DNA from: Roseicitreum antarcticum
GTDB taxonomy: Bacteria > Pseudomonadota > Alphaproteobacteria > Rhodobacterales > Rhodobacteraceae
Assembly: GCF_014681765.1 (NCBI RefSeq)
Contig: NZ_CP061498.1
Coordinates: 1,054,001 to 1,118,000 of the forward strand
Reading direction: 5' to 3'
Length of the DNA stretch: 64,000 nt
Shown: positions 1 to 7,472 of the stretch, piece by piece
Layout: every line of letters begins with the position of its first letter
Numbering within the stretch: the first letter of the stretch is position 1
The notes under the pieces: generated by a model
The model's input: the letters and a program-made list of their open reading frames with translations, nothing else
What the model was told of the DNA's origin: nothing
Database searches by the model: none
Made by a program: the position numbers and the translations under genes

Positions 1-335
1 CGTCGGAAATCCGCAATCGTCTTGTGATCCGGCACCAATCGCCCGAGCAGCCACATCACCTCGACATTGCGCCCGGCCTCACGCTCCAACCTGCGGCTGG
101 ACGGGATCCGGTTGAGGTAGCCATAGATGAACAGCTTCAGAAGAATGGCCGGATGGTATCCCGGTCGCCCTGTCCGCGCATGCGCCGCGCGCACAAAGCC
201 AAGGCCCGCCAGATTAAGCTGTTCAACAAACAGATCCACCACCCGGACCAGATGATCGTCGTCAATCCAGTCCTCAAGTCGATCCGGAAACAGCGTCACC
301 TGATCGCGATCAACACCTTCAATGAAACCCGACAT
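1..335 (-). CDS. IS1182-type (DUF772) transposase, N-terminal part, cut by window edge
   Basis: The minus strand reads open from an ATG at 335 to the window edge, about 111 residues. The protein starts MSGFIEGVDRDQVTLFPDRL and continues with the arrangement typical of the N-terminal domain of IS1182/IS5-like transposases: ...DHLVRVVDLFVEQL..., the stretch TGRPGYHPAILLKLFIYGYL, then RIPSSRRLEREAGRN and LLGRLVPDHKTIADFR. The C-terminal DDE core lies outside the window, so whether the gene is intact cannot be judged. The GC-poorer segment beyond the start (about 370-400, containing ggggttttcacacagcct) may include one end of this element, but no second end is available for comparison. Confidence 0.85.
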   Translation of the reverse strand, partial: MSGFIEGVDRDQVTLFPDRLEDWIDDDHLVRVVDLFVEQLNLAGLGFVRAAHARTGRPGYHPAILLKLFIYGYLNRIPSSRRLEREAGRNVEVMWLLGRLVPDHKTIADFR

Positions 336-573
336 AAATGCACTCCCGTATCGTAGGAAGCATACCATATCTGGGGGTTTTCACACAGCCTCGGCCGTGC
401 TTGACCTGACACGCGCCCCAGATCTCTTCGGTGTTGCGCTGCATCCAAGGTCATCGAAGGGCCAAGGTGGTGTTGTGTTGCGTCGCCACCGATTTCCGCT
501 AAGCTGAGCCGATCCGGCGACGGTTCCCTCGCGGTCCAGTCAGTGCCAGAAACCTATGGCGCCATAAGGAGCG
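336..573. other. intergenic, probable IS terminus
   Basis: No gene is supported here. The stretch tgggggttttcacacagcct at about 376-395 looks like an outer end of the neighbouring IS1182-type element. The inverted partner is outside the window, so the boundary is tentative. Confidence 0.3.
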
Positions 574-996
574 ATGAAAATCACCGATCTGTCCCAACTC
601 ATCTATGCGTCACAGCCCTTTGGGTATGACGCAACACTGCTAAGCGGCATTTTGACCGATGCGCGGCGGTGCAACCTGCGCGATGACATTACCGGCGCGC
701 TTGTATGCCGACAGGACATATATCTCCAGTTGCTCGAAGGCCCTTCCGAGCAGATAACCGCTGCCTACACACGTATTTGTCGCGATGACCGCCATGTAGG
801 GATCAACAGACTCGTCAGCAGACAGGTCACGGACCGCATGTTCGGGAGTTGGGCAATGCTGCACGATCCGGCAAAGTCGCTGATATGGACAATGAAGCAG
901 ATTGAAGAGGGCATTCTTGATCGAATCTCTCCAGTCGAGATAATTGATATGTTCGAGAGTGTTTCCAGAAATGCGGGACCAGAACACGCCACCTGA
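574..996 (+). CDS. BLUF-domain blue-light sensor (FAD), stand-alone
   Basis: A 140-residue protein that is almost entirely one BLUF domain, which binds FAD and senses blue light. The flavin-site residues of the family are all visible: Tyr11 in LIYAS, Asn34 in RRCNLRDDITG, Gln52 in YLQLLEGP, and the Trp93/Met95 pair in FGSWAM. The short C-terminal tail (about residues 100-140) would be the two capping helices of short BLUF proteins; no output domain is fused, so signalling would be through partner binding. AAGGAG at 566-571 lies only 2 nt before the ATG, tighter than usual, but there is no better start. It sits in an accessory patch and is mirrored by a truncated second BLUF gene at 3168-3408 on the other strand. 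The partner is unknown. Confidence 0.9.
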   Translation: MKITDLSQLIYASQPFGYDATLLSGILTDARRCNLRDDITGALVCRQDIYLQLLEGPSEQITAAYTRICRDDRHVGINRLVSRQVTDRMFGSWAMLHDPAKSLIWTMKQIEEGILDRISPVEIIDMFESVSRNAGPEHAT

Positions 997-1103
997 CTGG
1001 TCTCGGGATCGATGGCACCTTCGGTCCGCTCTACCGATTCTTACCCTTATAAAACGCTGTGCGATGCATGAATGATCGGTGTCGAGAAGCGGCATCCTCG
1101 GTC

Positions 1104-1316
1104 TCAACCTTCCCCACACCCCGCATCCACCGCCGCAATCAGCGCCCTCCCCGTCACGACCGACATCGGCCCACCATCAGCCGCCAGCGCCGCCGCATGG
1201 GCGGTGCGCTGCACCTCGGTGCCGCTGCATATCGGGCGCGCGTCAACGCCCCCGCCTGCCCCGCGCCAGCAGCCACTGACGGTCATCATCAGGATCACCG
1301 CTGCCAATATCCGCAT
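1104..1316 (-). CDS. small lipoprotein, candidate phage outer-membrane spanin (Rz1-like)
   Basis: A 70-residue protein starting MRILAAVILMMTVSGC, a lipoprotein signal with Cys16 as the lipid-attachment site. The remainder is short and compact. Its 5' end overlaps the upstream membrane protein (1243-1506) in a different frame. That nested order, after an endolysin-type gene, is the arrangement of phage Rz/Rz1 lysis genes, where the outer lipoprotein spans to the inner-membrane partner and fuses the membranes at lysis. The assignment rests on signal type, size and context rather than sequence similarity that I can verify. A longer in-frame start at 1346 would put ten residues before the signal peptide and is less likely. 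Confidence 0.55.
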   Translation of the reverse strand: MRILAAVILMMTVSGCWRGAGGGVDARPICSGTEVQRTAHAAALAADGGPMSVVTGRALIAAVDAGCGEG

Positions 1317-1506
1317 TGTCCATCCTCCGGCGTGTGGCCGCGCCATCGCGCAGCCGTTGCAGTTCCACCGCCTCCTTCAGGCGGCGTCTGGTTTTTCGAT
1401 GGCGGTGGCGCAGGTAGAGCGTGACGGCCACCAGGATGGCCAGCGCGCCGGTGACCGCGCGCCCCAGCGCGCTGCGCGCCAGCCAGCTGGCAGCGAGGCC
1501 CAGCAT
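1243..1506 (-). CDS. small single-TM protein, candidate phage inner-membrane spanin (Rz-like)
   Basis: An 87-residue protein beginning MLGLAASWLARSALG. It has one membrane segment (about residues 15-33, VTGALAILVAVTLYL) followed by a strongly basic, helix-prone stretch (RHRHRKTRRRLKEAVELQRL) and an acidic end. The start codon overlaps the stop of the endolysin-like gene (TGATG at 1504-1508), which indicates translational coupling. Upstream lysozyme-type gene, this protein and the overlapping lipoprotein together look like a phage lysis cassette. The basic residues right after the TM segment would fit a cytoplasmic side equally well, so the spanin assignment is an inference from context. Confidence 0.5.
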   Translation of the reverse strand: MLGLAASWLARSALGRAVTGALAILVAVTLYLRHRHRKTRRRLKEAVELQRLRDGAATRRRMDNADIGSGDPDDDRQWLLARGRRGR

Positions 1507-1951
1507 CAGCGCGCCACGTTGCTGCCGGTGCGGGCATCTGCCACCCGTGCCGACTTGATCTGATCGAGGTGCCGCCACAGCAGCAGCCCGGCCGCCGCGA
1601 CCAGCAGCACCGGCCAGTAGGCCAGCGCCAGCGATTGCGCGCGGTCCAACAGCCCTGCACCCTGGTCGAACAGCGCCACCGCGTCTTCGGTGCGCTCGAT
1701 GACCACGCCCAGCCCCCCGCCGACAATGCCGGTCGCGGTCAGCGCCTGCCCCCGGTCTGCCTCGCGGATGGTGCGACTGCCCCGGTCGCGCAGATCCTGC
1801 GCATCGACCGCGCGCGCGGGACGCGGCGGGGCATCATCCAGCCCCGCCCAGGTCTGCGCCCCAACCACGCCATCAACATCGAGGTCGAGATCCGCTTGCA
1901 GCGCCAGCACGGCGGCGCGCGTGCGATCGCCATACACCCCGTCCGTTGGTC
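1506..1951 (-). pseudogene. phage endolysin-like protein, C-terminal fragment with peptidoglycan-binding domain
   Basis: The reading frame is open from the edge of the IS3 element at 1951 to a stop at 1506. It begins inside a peptidoglycan-binding type 1 repeat (PTDGVYGDRTRAAVLALQ, then DVDGVVGAQTWAGLDD), followed by a linker and a C-terminal membrane segment (ALAYWPVLLVAAAGLLLW) with a basic tail. The catalytic N-terminal part expected of a muramidase or amidase is absent. The GTG at 1937 is an internal codon of the repeat, not a credible start. The gene was cut when the IS3 element arrived or recombined. The coupled downstream genes 1243-1506 and 1104-1316 support a prophage lysis origin. 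Confidence 0.7.
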
Positions 1952-1980
1952 TGCCCCCAACGAGTGGTCCAGTTTGAATG

Positions 1981-2838
1981 TTAGTGCATGGTTGGCCTTT
2001 GGTCTATTGGGACGATGCTTTTGGGCGCTGGTGGACGGTATCCCAGAGCGCTGTGTGGTCTGACGGTGTTGTAATGGCGACGCCATCGCTCGATCAGGAT
2101 TTGGGCCTCGCGCAGCGATGAGAAGACCTCGCCGTTCAGCAACTCGTCCCGAAATCGGGCGTTGAAGCTCTCGCAGTAGCCGTTTTCCCATGGCGATCCA
2201 GGCGCAATGAAGGCAGTTTTGGCACCCACCGCGCCGATCCAGGCGCGCACCTTCTTGGCGATGAATTCTGCGCCATTGTCTGACCTTATGTATTCCGGCG
2301 GACCGCGCAGGATGAACAGGTCAGTCAAGGCGTCGACCACGTCGACGGAATTGAGCTTGCGTTTGACACGGATCACCAGAGCCTCCTTCGTGAACTCGTC
2401 GATGATGTTGAGCGTGCGGAAGATCCGCCCGTCATGGGTTCGATCCTGGACGAAGTCATAGGACCAGACATGGTTCGGACGCTCCGGTCGCAGCCGAACA
2501 CACGACCCATCGTTCAGCCAGAGCCGACCCTTCTTGGGTTGTTTTTGCGGGACTTTCAGCCCTCCCGCCGCCAGATCCGTTCGACGCGCTTGTGATTTAC
2601 ATGCCAGCCGCTGTTGTTCAGCATTCCGGTAATCATGCGATATCCATAGCGTCCGAACTCTTCTGTCAGTGCGATGATGTCATCGGTCAGCCGTTCTTCG
2701 TCCGGCAGGCCGAGAGGCACCTTGCGCTGTGTCGAGCGATGCTGACCCAATGTGCGACAAACCCGGCGCTCTGATAAGCTGAGAGTCTGCCGCACATGGT
2801 CGATACATCGACGGCGGCGGGAAGGGCTTAAAAGTTTC
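1981..2838 (-). pseudogene. IS3-family orfB (DDE integrase), frameshifted
   Basis: The integrase can be read in two frames. The upstream part (about 2838-2556) runs from SPSRRRRCIDHVRQTLSLSE through VNHKRVERIWRREG and hits a stop at 2556-2558. One extra G in the run of Gs there would restore GLKVPQKQPKKGRLWLNDGS and lead straight into the second part, which contains DFVQDRTHDGR, RSDNGAEFIA and SPWENGYCESFNARF, the D-D-E catalytic motif of this family. The break is therefore a single-base deletion near 2560 (or a sequencing error in a homopolymer). As in other IS3 elements, orfB would be made by -1 slippage at the end of orfA, near the AAACTTTTAAG run about 2825-2835. The C-terminal end is intact. 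Confidence 0.85.
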
Positions 2839-3106
2839 CCCGTGCAGCCTCGGTCAGGATCACCTTGTCCAGCGTCAGATCCGACACGGCACGCCTAAGC
2901 CGGGTATTCTCAGTCTCCAGCTCCTTCAGCCGTTTGAGCTGATCTCGACTCATGCCACCATACTCTTTGCGCCATCGATAATAGGTCGGTTGTGTCACGC
3001 CGATCTGTCGAACGGCATCAGCAATCGAACGTCCTTGCCCTTGCAGCACTTCAACCTGCCGCAGCTTCAGCACGATCTCTTCGGGGTTGTCTCGCTTTCC
3101 TGCCAT
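2828..3106 (-). CDS. IS3-family orfA (helix-turn-helix transposase subunit)
   Basis: A 92-residue protein starting MAGKRDNPEEIVLKLRQVEV. It has an HTH (SIADAVRQIGVTQPTYYRWR) and a leucine-zipper-like C-terminal half (LKRLKELETENTRLRRAVSDL), the standard OrfA layout that binds the element's ends. The stop overlaps the start of the orfB frame, so an OrfAB fusion would come from frameshifting. It is intact, but its partner is broken, so it probably does not transpose unless another copy supplies OrfB. Confidence 0.9.
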   Translation of the reverse strand: MAGKRDNPEEIVLKLRQVEVLQGQGRSIADAVRQIGVTQPTYYRWRKEYGGMSRDQLKRLKELETENTRLRRAVSDLTLDKVILTEAARGNF

Positions 3107-3167
3107 CTCTGGTCCTCCTGAAATGGGATAATACTATCCCAGTTGGTGGACCACTTCAGTGGGGGCA

Positions 3168-3408
3168 CTCCAATGGCTGAATGGCGTGGGTCGAGAAGGA
3201 TGCGATCATAACAATTCTTGACGCAGGTTCGTTCACCTTCCAAAACCTGAAAAAATAATTGATCGTGGTACATCAGAATGCCGGAAATCCCGTCTCGGGT
3301 GTTGTTCTTTTCCGAAACAGTCAGAATATCGTTCAGTAGCGCTTCGTATAAACGCGTTCTAGACGAACTGACATATGCAAGTTGATAGACCACAGAGAAA
3401 CCCCTCAT
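3168..3408 (-). pseudogene. second BLUF-domain gene, 3' end removed at the IS3 junction
   Basis: From MRGFSVVYQLAYVSSSR (start taken at 3408; an ATG at 3432 is also in frame) the frame encodes the first 80 or so residues of a BLUF domain. It includes the flavin Tyr in LAYVS, the Asn in EKNNTRDGISG and the Gln in FFQVLEG. At 3167 it runs into the IS3 end and stops inside it. The C-terminal strand with the semi-conserved Trp/Met and the capping helices are missing, so a stable photoreceptor is unlikely. It is a diverged paralog of the intact BLUF gene at 574-996, not a copy of it. Confidence 0.8.
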
Positions 3409-3641
3409 CCAGCGACGCCATAGGGTGCACAATTTACAAAATCAGCTTTGATTGGACTTTCCCCAAGTGGCCGGGGGATTGATGAAAGTATCGTTTCGTC
3501 AGGCCTAAAAATCAACTCCACTGTACTATCCGCGAAGACGAGCAGACGCGCCCAGTGACGCTATCGGTTCACCGAACCTAAGCACTCTTCGCAAAACCCG
3601 TGCGGGGATCGCCAAGTCACTGATAGAAAAGAATATAATGG

Positions 3642-3713
3642 TGGGTGATAAGGGATTTGAACCCCTGACATCTTCGATGTGAACGAAGCGCTCTACCGCT
3701 GAGCTAATCACCC
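3642..3713 (-). tRNA. tRNA-Val(CAC)
   Basis: The minus strand folds as a full cloverleaf: acceptor GGGTGAT paired with ATCACCC, D arm GCTC...GAGC, anticodon arm CTTCG-TTCACAT-CGAAG with anticodon CAC (reads GUG, valine), and T arm with TTCAAAT. The discriminator is A; CCA is not encoded. It bounds the accessory patch to its left, a common site for integrating elements, but no second attachment repeat was seen. Confidence 0.95.
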
Positions 3714-4105
3714 GTGGCGCAGTCCTTAGCCGCTGTCGCGCAGGGAGGCAAGAGGCGGATAGCCCAGCGCGCCGAAAAATCCCCGCGGGTCGGACTGCGT
3801 CGCGGTCGCGTGCGTGGAAGCCATTGGCCGTCTCGATAAACGGCCAAACCATTGGCGTTTCGCGCCATCCCCTAACGCCTCAACGCCATTTGCTGCGGGA
3901 CACGCATCCCAGGCGGCGGCCCTTGCTTGTGGTCCCGCCAGTCAGACCGTGGCGGCCTGAGGCACACGGTCAGAAACACCTGGCGCCTATCGCGCAGGGG
4001 GGCCGGACCCGCCCGTCAGGCGCAAACAATCTGCCTTGGCCACACGTCAATGTCCAACGCCCCAGTCATCCGCCAAAGGGCCGCGCGCGCCCTTCACGCA
4101 CCCCT
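3714..4105. other. intergenic between tRNA-Val and the SLC13 permease
   Basis: About 390 bp upstream of the tRNA and downstream of the permease stop. Open frames here have no recognisable protein features. The promoter of tRNA-Val should lie just right of 3713. Nothing else is supported. Confidence 0.4.
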
Positions 4106-6223
4106 TCAAAGCGGCCAGACCAGCAGCAAAAGCGGCATGCTGACCGCGACCACCAATGCCTCCAGCGGCAGGCCCAGCCGCCAGTAATCGCCAAAGCGAA
4201 AGCCCCCCGGCCCCAGGATCAGCGTGTTGTTCTGGTGCCCGATGGGCGTCAGGAACGCGCAAGAGGCACCGATGGCAACCGCCATCAGGAAACTGTCTGG
4301 GTTGACGCCCAGCGCCGCAGCAATGCCCAGCGCGATGGGGCACATGACAGCGGCAGTAGCCGCATTGTTCATCACATCCGACAGAAACATCGTGGTAATC
4401 AGCACCACGGCAAGGGCGGCGACGGGATTGCCCTGCGCGATCATATCCACCAGGAACCGCGCAAGCAGATCCGCCGCCCCCGTGGTCTGCATTGCCCCCG
4501 CCACCGGGATCAGCGCCGCCAGCAACACGATCACCGGCCAGTCGATGGCGGTGTAGACCTGCCGCGGCGGCACGGTGCGAAACAGCATCGACGCCAGCAG
4601 CCCCAGCGCGAAAGCCGCCGCTGCGGGCAGCAACCCCAGCGTCACGATGGCGATTGCGCCCAGCATGATCACCCCTGCGATGATGGCCATGCGCTTGTCG
4701 GGGATGCGCAGTTCGCGCGCGCCCAATGGCACGCAACCCGTGTCGTTGATGAAGGCCCCAATCGCTTCGGTCGCGCCCTGCATCAACAAGAGATCGCCGG
4801 ATTTGAGCCGGACCGTCCGAAGGCGGGCACGGGGCGGGTGGCCGACGCGGGCAATCGCCAAAAGGTTCAGCCCGTAGCGCGTGCGCAGTTGAAGGTCACT
4901 GGCCGACCGCCCCACGATCGTCGAACCCGGCAAGACCGCCATTTCGCGCAGCACGATGTCATCTTCACGATCAGGCTTGGGATCAGGTTTAGACTCGGGT
5001 TTAGACTCGGGCTTGGAATCGGCGTCGCTTGTCGTGGACGGGACCTTTCCAGGTTCCTCTTCGTTCGCGGCCCTGGCTTTGGATCTGGCATTCTGGAAGG
5101 TGTCGCCCATACCCGCGCGTGCCCCATCTTCCATGACCGCGTTTTCACCGGCCAAGGTTCCTGCTGCCACATCTTTCGGGGTCACATCTTCCGCCGCCGC
5201 ATCGTCCGCCGTTGCCTGTTCGGCGGTCGCCCCCTCGCGCGTCACACGCCCCGCCACCCCGGTCGCATCGGCCTTGGCGCGGGCCTTGCCCGCCTTACCA
5301 TCCCGGGGCGCGGCCTCGGCTTCCTCGGCGGCCGAAACCTGTTCTTCCAACTGGATGCCGAAGACTGACACCGCCTCGGCCAACGCCCCTACATCGGCCT
5401 CCATCAACAAGATGTCGCCTGCACGGATGCGGCGCCCGCCATGCGGGGCGGTCATGCGCACCTGATTGCGTACAAGGCCCACGATCTGCGCTTCGCTGTC
5501 CTCGATCTCGCGCTCGAAGGCACGCAAGGTCAGGCCCACCGCCTTGCTTTCGCCGGGCACGCGCAGCTCGGTCATGTAGGCGCCGGTTTCAAACCCTTCG
5601 CCGGTGGCGGAAGTGCGCGCGGGCACCAGCCGCCACCCCACCACCGCAATGAACAAAACGCCCAAAAGCGCAACGGCGACACCAACGGGCGCAAAATCAA
5701 ACATCGCGAAAGGCCCCAGCCCCGCCTGCTCACGGAACCCCGAGACGATGAGGTTCGGCGGCGTGCCGACAAGGGTGGTCATGCCGCCCAGAATGGTACC
5801 GAAGGCCAACGGCATCAGCACCTGCCCGGGCGTCAGGTCCAGCCGTTTGGCCAGTTGCACCGCCACCGGCATCAACAGCGCCATGGCGCCCACGTTGTTC
5901 ATGAAACCCGACAGCGCCGCGCCCAGCCCCATCAACGCCGCCGTACTGATCAGCCGCCCCGCATCGCGCGGCAGGATGCTGCGTGCCAGCCAGTCCACCG
6001 CACCGGTATTCTGCAACCCCTTGCTGAGCACCAGCACGCAGGCAACGGTGATGACCGCCGGGTGGCCAAAGCCTGCGAAAGCATCGGCAGCGGGCACCAG
6101 CCCGGCCAGCACACACGCCATCAGCGCCGCCAGCGCGACCACATCGTGCCGCAGCCGTCCCCAGAGGAACAGCCCCATGGTGGCCACGAGGATCGCGAAA
6201 ATCAGAACTTGGGGGGTGGTCAT
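4106..6223 (-). CDS. SLC13/DASS-type permease with two RCK_C (TrkA-C) domains
   Basis: A 705-residue inner-membrane transporter of the family that moves sulfate, dicarboxylates or similar anions with cations. The N-terminal half has several TM segments including the SGFMNNVGAMALLMPVA motif (about residues 108-124) and GTPPNLIVSGF. The C-terminal half repeats the pattern with FLSDVMNNAATAAVM and TPIGHQNNTLI. Between the halves are two RCK_C regulatory domains (about 215-295 and 420-500). They are separated by roughly 120 residues of Ala/Glu/Lys/Asp-rich low-complexity sequence (about 297-418) ending in repeated SKPE/KPDPKP units, which is unusual because the two domains normally follow each other directly. 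The substrate cannot be told. It is divergent from the Mrp operon across a 670-bp gap. Confidence 0.9.
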   Translation of the reverse strand: MTTPQVLIFAILVATMGLFLWGRLRHDVVALAALMACVLAGLVPAADAFAGFGHPAVITVACVLVLSKGLQNTGAVDWLARSILPRDAGRLISTAALMGLGAALSGFMNNVGAMALLMPVAVQLAKRLDLTPGQVLMPLAFGTILGGMTTLVGTPPNLIVSGFREQAGLGPFAMFDFAPVGVAVALLGVLFIAVVGWRLVPARTSATGEGFETGAYMTELRVPGESKAVGLTLRAFEREIEDSEAQIVGLVRNQVRMTAPHGGRRIRAGDILLMEADVGALAEAVSVFGIQLEEQVSAAEEAEAAPRDGKAGKARAKADATGVAGRVTREGATAEQATADDAAAEDVTPKDVAAGTLAGENAVMEDGARAGMGDTFQNARSKARAANEEEPGKVPSTTSDADSKPESKPESKPDPKPDREDDIVLREMAVLPGSTIVGRSASDLQLRTRYGLNLLAIARVGHPPRARLRTVRLKSGDLLLMQGATEAIGAFINDTGCVPLGARELRIPDKRMAIIAGVIMLGAIAIVTLGLLPAAAAFALGLLASMLFRTVPPRQVYTAIDWPVIVLLAALIPVAGAMQTTGAADLLARFLVDMIAQGNPVAALAVVLITTMFLSDVMNNAATAAVMCPIALGIAAALGVNPDSFLMAVAIGASCAFLTPIGHQNNTLILGPGGFRFGDYWRLGLPLEALVVAVSMPLLLLVWPL

Positions 6224-6890
6224 GGATCAGGCCTCAGGGCGCGGGCGCGTCTGCCGCATGTGAGAGTCAGTGTGGCGACGGAGCGAGGACAGACGGAGCG
6301 GGGACAGACGGAGCGGGGACAGACGGAGCGGGGACAGACGGAGCGGGCCGGGTCAACGCAATGGCAGAACGGGGCGCGGGGCCGGATCAGACAAACCGCC
6401 AACGCCAACCCAACACCTCAAGAGTCCGTGCATATCAGGGATTTCGATGGGACAACAGGGGGCCGCCGCCCGACATATGCCGCGAAAATGGGCCTGCTGC
6501 GCCACGGCTGCCATTGGGGGCCACGGCGAACCACCGCCTCCCAGCAGCAGATTGCACTGCGAGTGGCCGCTTTTGCCCAAAGACCATCGTGCGGGGCAGA
6601 GGCAAAACACCGGTAAACAGCGCAGAGGGTTGCACCAACTCTGGGCGCCGGACACCGGAAACCCGCCCCCGGGGTCATCCACAACATACACGAGCACATC
6701 ACGCCAGGGCCGCAACCATGTCCGGGCAACACGCGGATCGTTCGTAGTACCGGCGTGTTGTGGCCCGCGCCCCAGCAAGGGGCATCCACGACGCGAACCA
6801 AAGCATCAACCAGCCTTAACCCAGGCTGCAACGGGTGCTCCGCGCGCCCCAGCGGTTGCGCGTCGGCAGCTTGCACCATAGCTTGTTTGG
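6224..6890. other. long intergenic between divergent SLC13 permease and Mrp operon
   Basis: Apart from the 15-bp tandem repeat at 6277-6346, no convincing gene is seen. Frames on both strands are open because of high GC, but the translations have no domain, signal or membrane pattern. Both flanking promoters should lie here. Confidence 0.4.
6277..6346. repeat. 15-bp tandem repeat, about 4.5 copies
   Basis: The unit GGGGACAGACGGAGC is repeated head to tail without spacers, the first copy with one base changed (gcgagg). It is non-coding and lies about 50-120 bp upstream of the permease start. It belongs to a wider set of short tandem repeats in this window. Confidence 0.9.
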
Positions 6891-7472
6891 ATGAAAACCG
6901 CACCGATCAGGGCAATGACGCACCGCGCGGCGCTATTTGCGGCCATCTGGCTATCGCTCACCGCAGCGGACCCGGGCGCGCTGCCGCTTGGGGCGGCGGT
7001 CGTAGGGGCGGCGGTCTGGCTCAGCCTGCAGCTGTCGCCTCCGGCCCAACCGCTGGTGCTGTGGCGGCTGGTGCGCCACCTGCCGCGATTTCTCTGGGGA
7101 TCGCTGACCGGCGGGGTCGATGTGGCGCGGCGGGCTTTTTCCAGCGATATGCGGCTGAACCCGGGCTGGCTGGAAATCCCGCAGAGAACACCAGCGGCAG
7201 GCGCGCGGGTTGGGCCGATGCAAGGCGCGGGCAAGGCAGATGCAGGGATGCCACACGCCAGTCACGCCGACACCCCTTTGCCAGGCAGCCTGCCTGTCGT
7301 CCTCGGGGCCGAGGTGTCGCTGATGCCCGGCACGCTCAGCGCGGGAAGCGTCGATGGCCGTCTGCTGATCCACCTGCTGGACCGCGATGGCGGCTTTGAC
7401 GCGGCCATTTTGCAAGAGACCAGCCGGATCGCCGCCATCCTTGGCCAGACACCGCGCGGGGGGGACACATGA
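6891..7472 (+). CDS. mrpE: Mrp/Mnh antiporter subunit E
   Basis: A 193-residue membrane protein and first gene of the antiporter operon. The N-terminus has two hydrophobic segments (about 9-50), followed by LWRLVRHLPRFLWGSLTGGVDVARRAF and RLNPGWLEIP, and a C-terminal MrpE fold with VSLMPGTLSAG and LLIHLLDRDG. Family members are usually about 160 residues. The extra length is an Ala/Gly/His-rich insertion at about 100-133, in the loop before the C-terminal domain. MrpE is a structural subunit of the multi-subunit Na+(Li+)/H+ antiporter. The start at 6891 has a weak ribosome site; an ATG at 6915 (MTHRAALFAAIWL) is an alternative. The stop overlaps the next start by ATGA. Confidence 0.88.
   Translation: MKTAPIRAMTHRAALFAAIWLSLTAADPGALPLGAAVVGAAVWLSLQLSPPAQPLVLWRLVRHLPRFLWGSLTGGVDVARRAFSSDMRLNPGWLEIPQRTPAAGARVGPMQGAGKADAGMPHASHADTPLPGSLPVVLGAEVSLMPGTLSAGSVDGRLLIHLLDRDGGFDAAILQETSRIAAILGQTPRGGDT

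Larger units (their letters stand above)
1952..3167 (-). mobile_element. IS3-family insertion sequence (IS407-like), 1216 bp
   Basis: The ends are imperfect inverted repeats: the left end starts TGCCCCCAACGAGTGGTCCA at 1952, and the complement of the right end reads TGCCCCCACTGAAGTGGTCC from 3167. The length suits the IS3 family. It carries orfA (2828-3106) and a frameshifted orfB on the minus strand. No direct repeat is visible outside the ends (left flank ...ttggtc, right flank ctccaa...), and different genes are broken on each side. This copy therefore marks a recombination or adjacent-deletion junction rather than a fresh insertion. Confidence 0.85.

Noticed and set aside
1946-3172. Target-site duplication around the IS3 element
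   Set aside because: The bases outside the inverted repeats (left ggtc, right ctcc) do not match in any 3- or 4-bp register.
3642-3713. attL/attR pair using tRNA-Val
   Set aside because: No second copy of the tRNA 3' end was seen in the left 3.6 kb, and no integrase gene is present.
3824-5368. A 514-codon open frame opposite the SLC13 permease
   Set aside because: No domain or signal; composition is that of antisense reading.
6277-6346. Possible CRISPR array
   Set aside because: Units are 15 bp and contiguous, with no spacers. The same applies to the arrays at 29434 and 40025; no cas genes are present.
6353-6903. Candidate genes in the SLC13-Mrp gap
   Set aside because: Several overlapping frames on both strands, none with a recognisable motif, membrane segment or good ribosome site.
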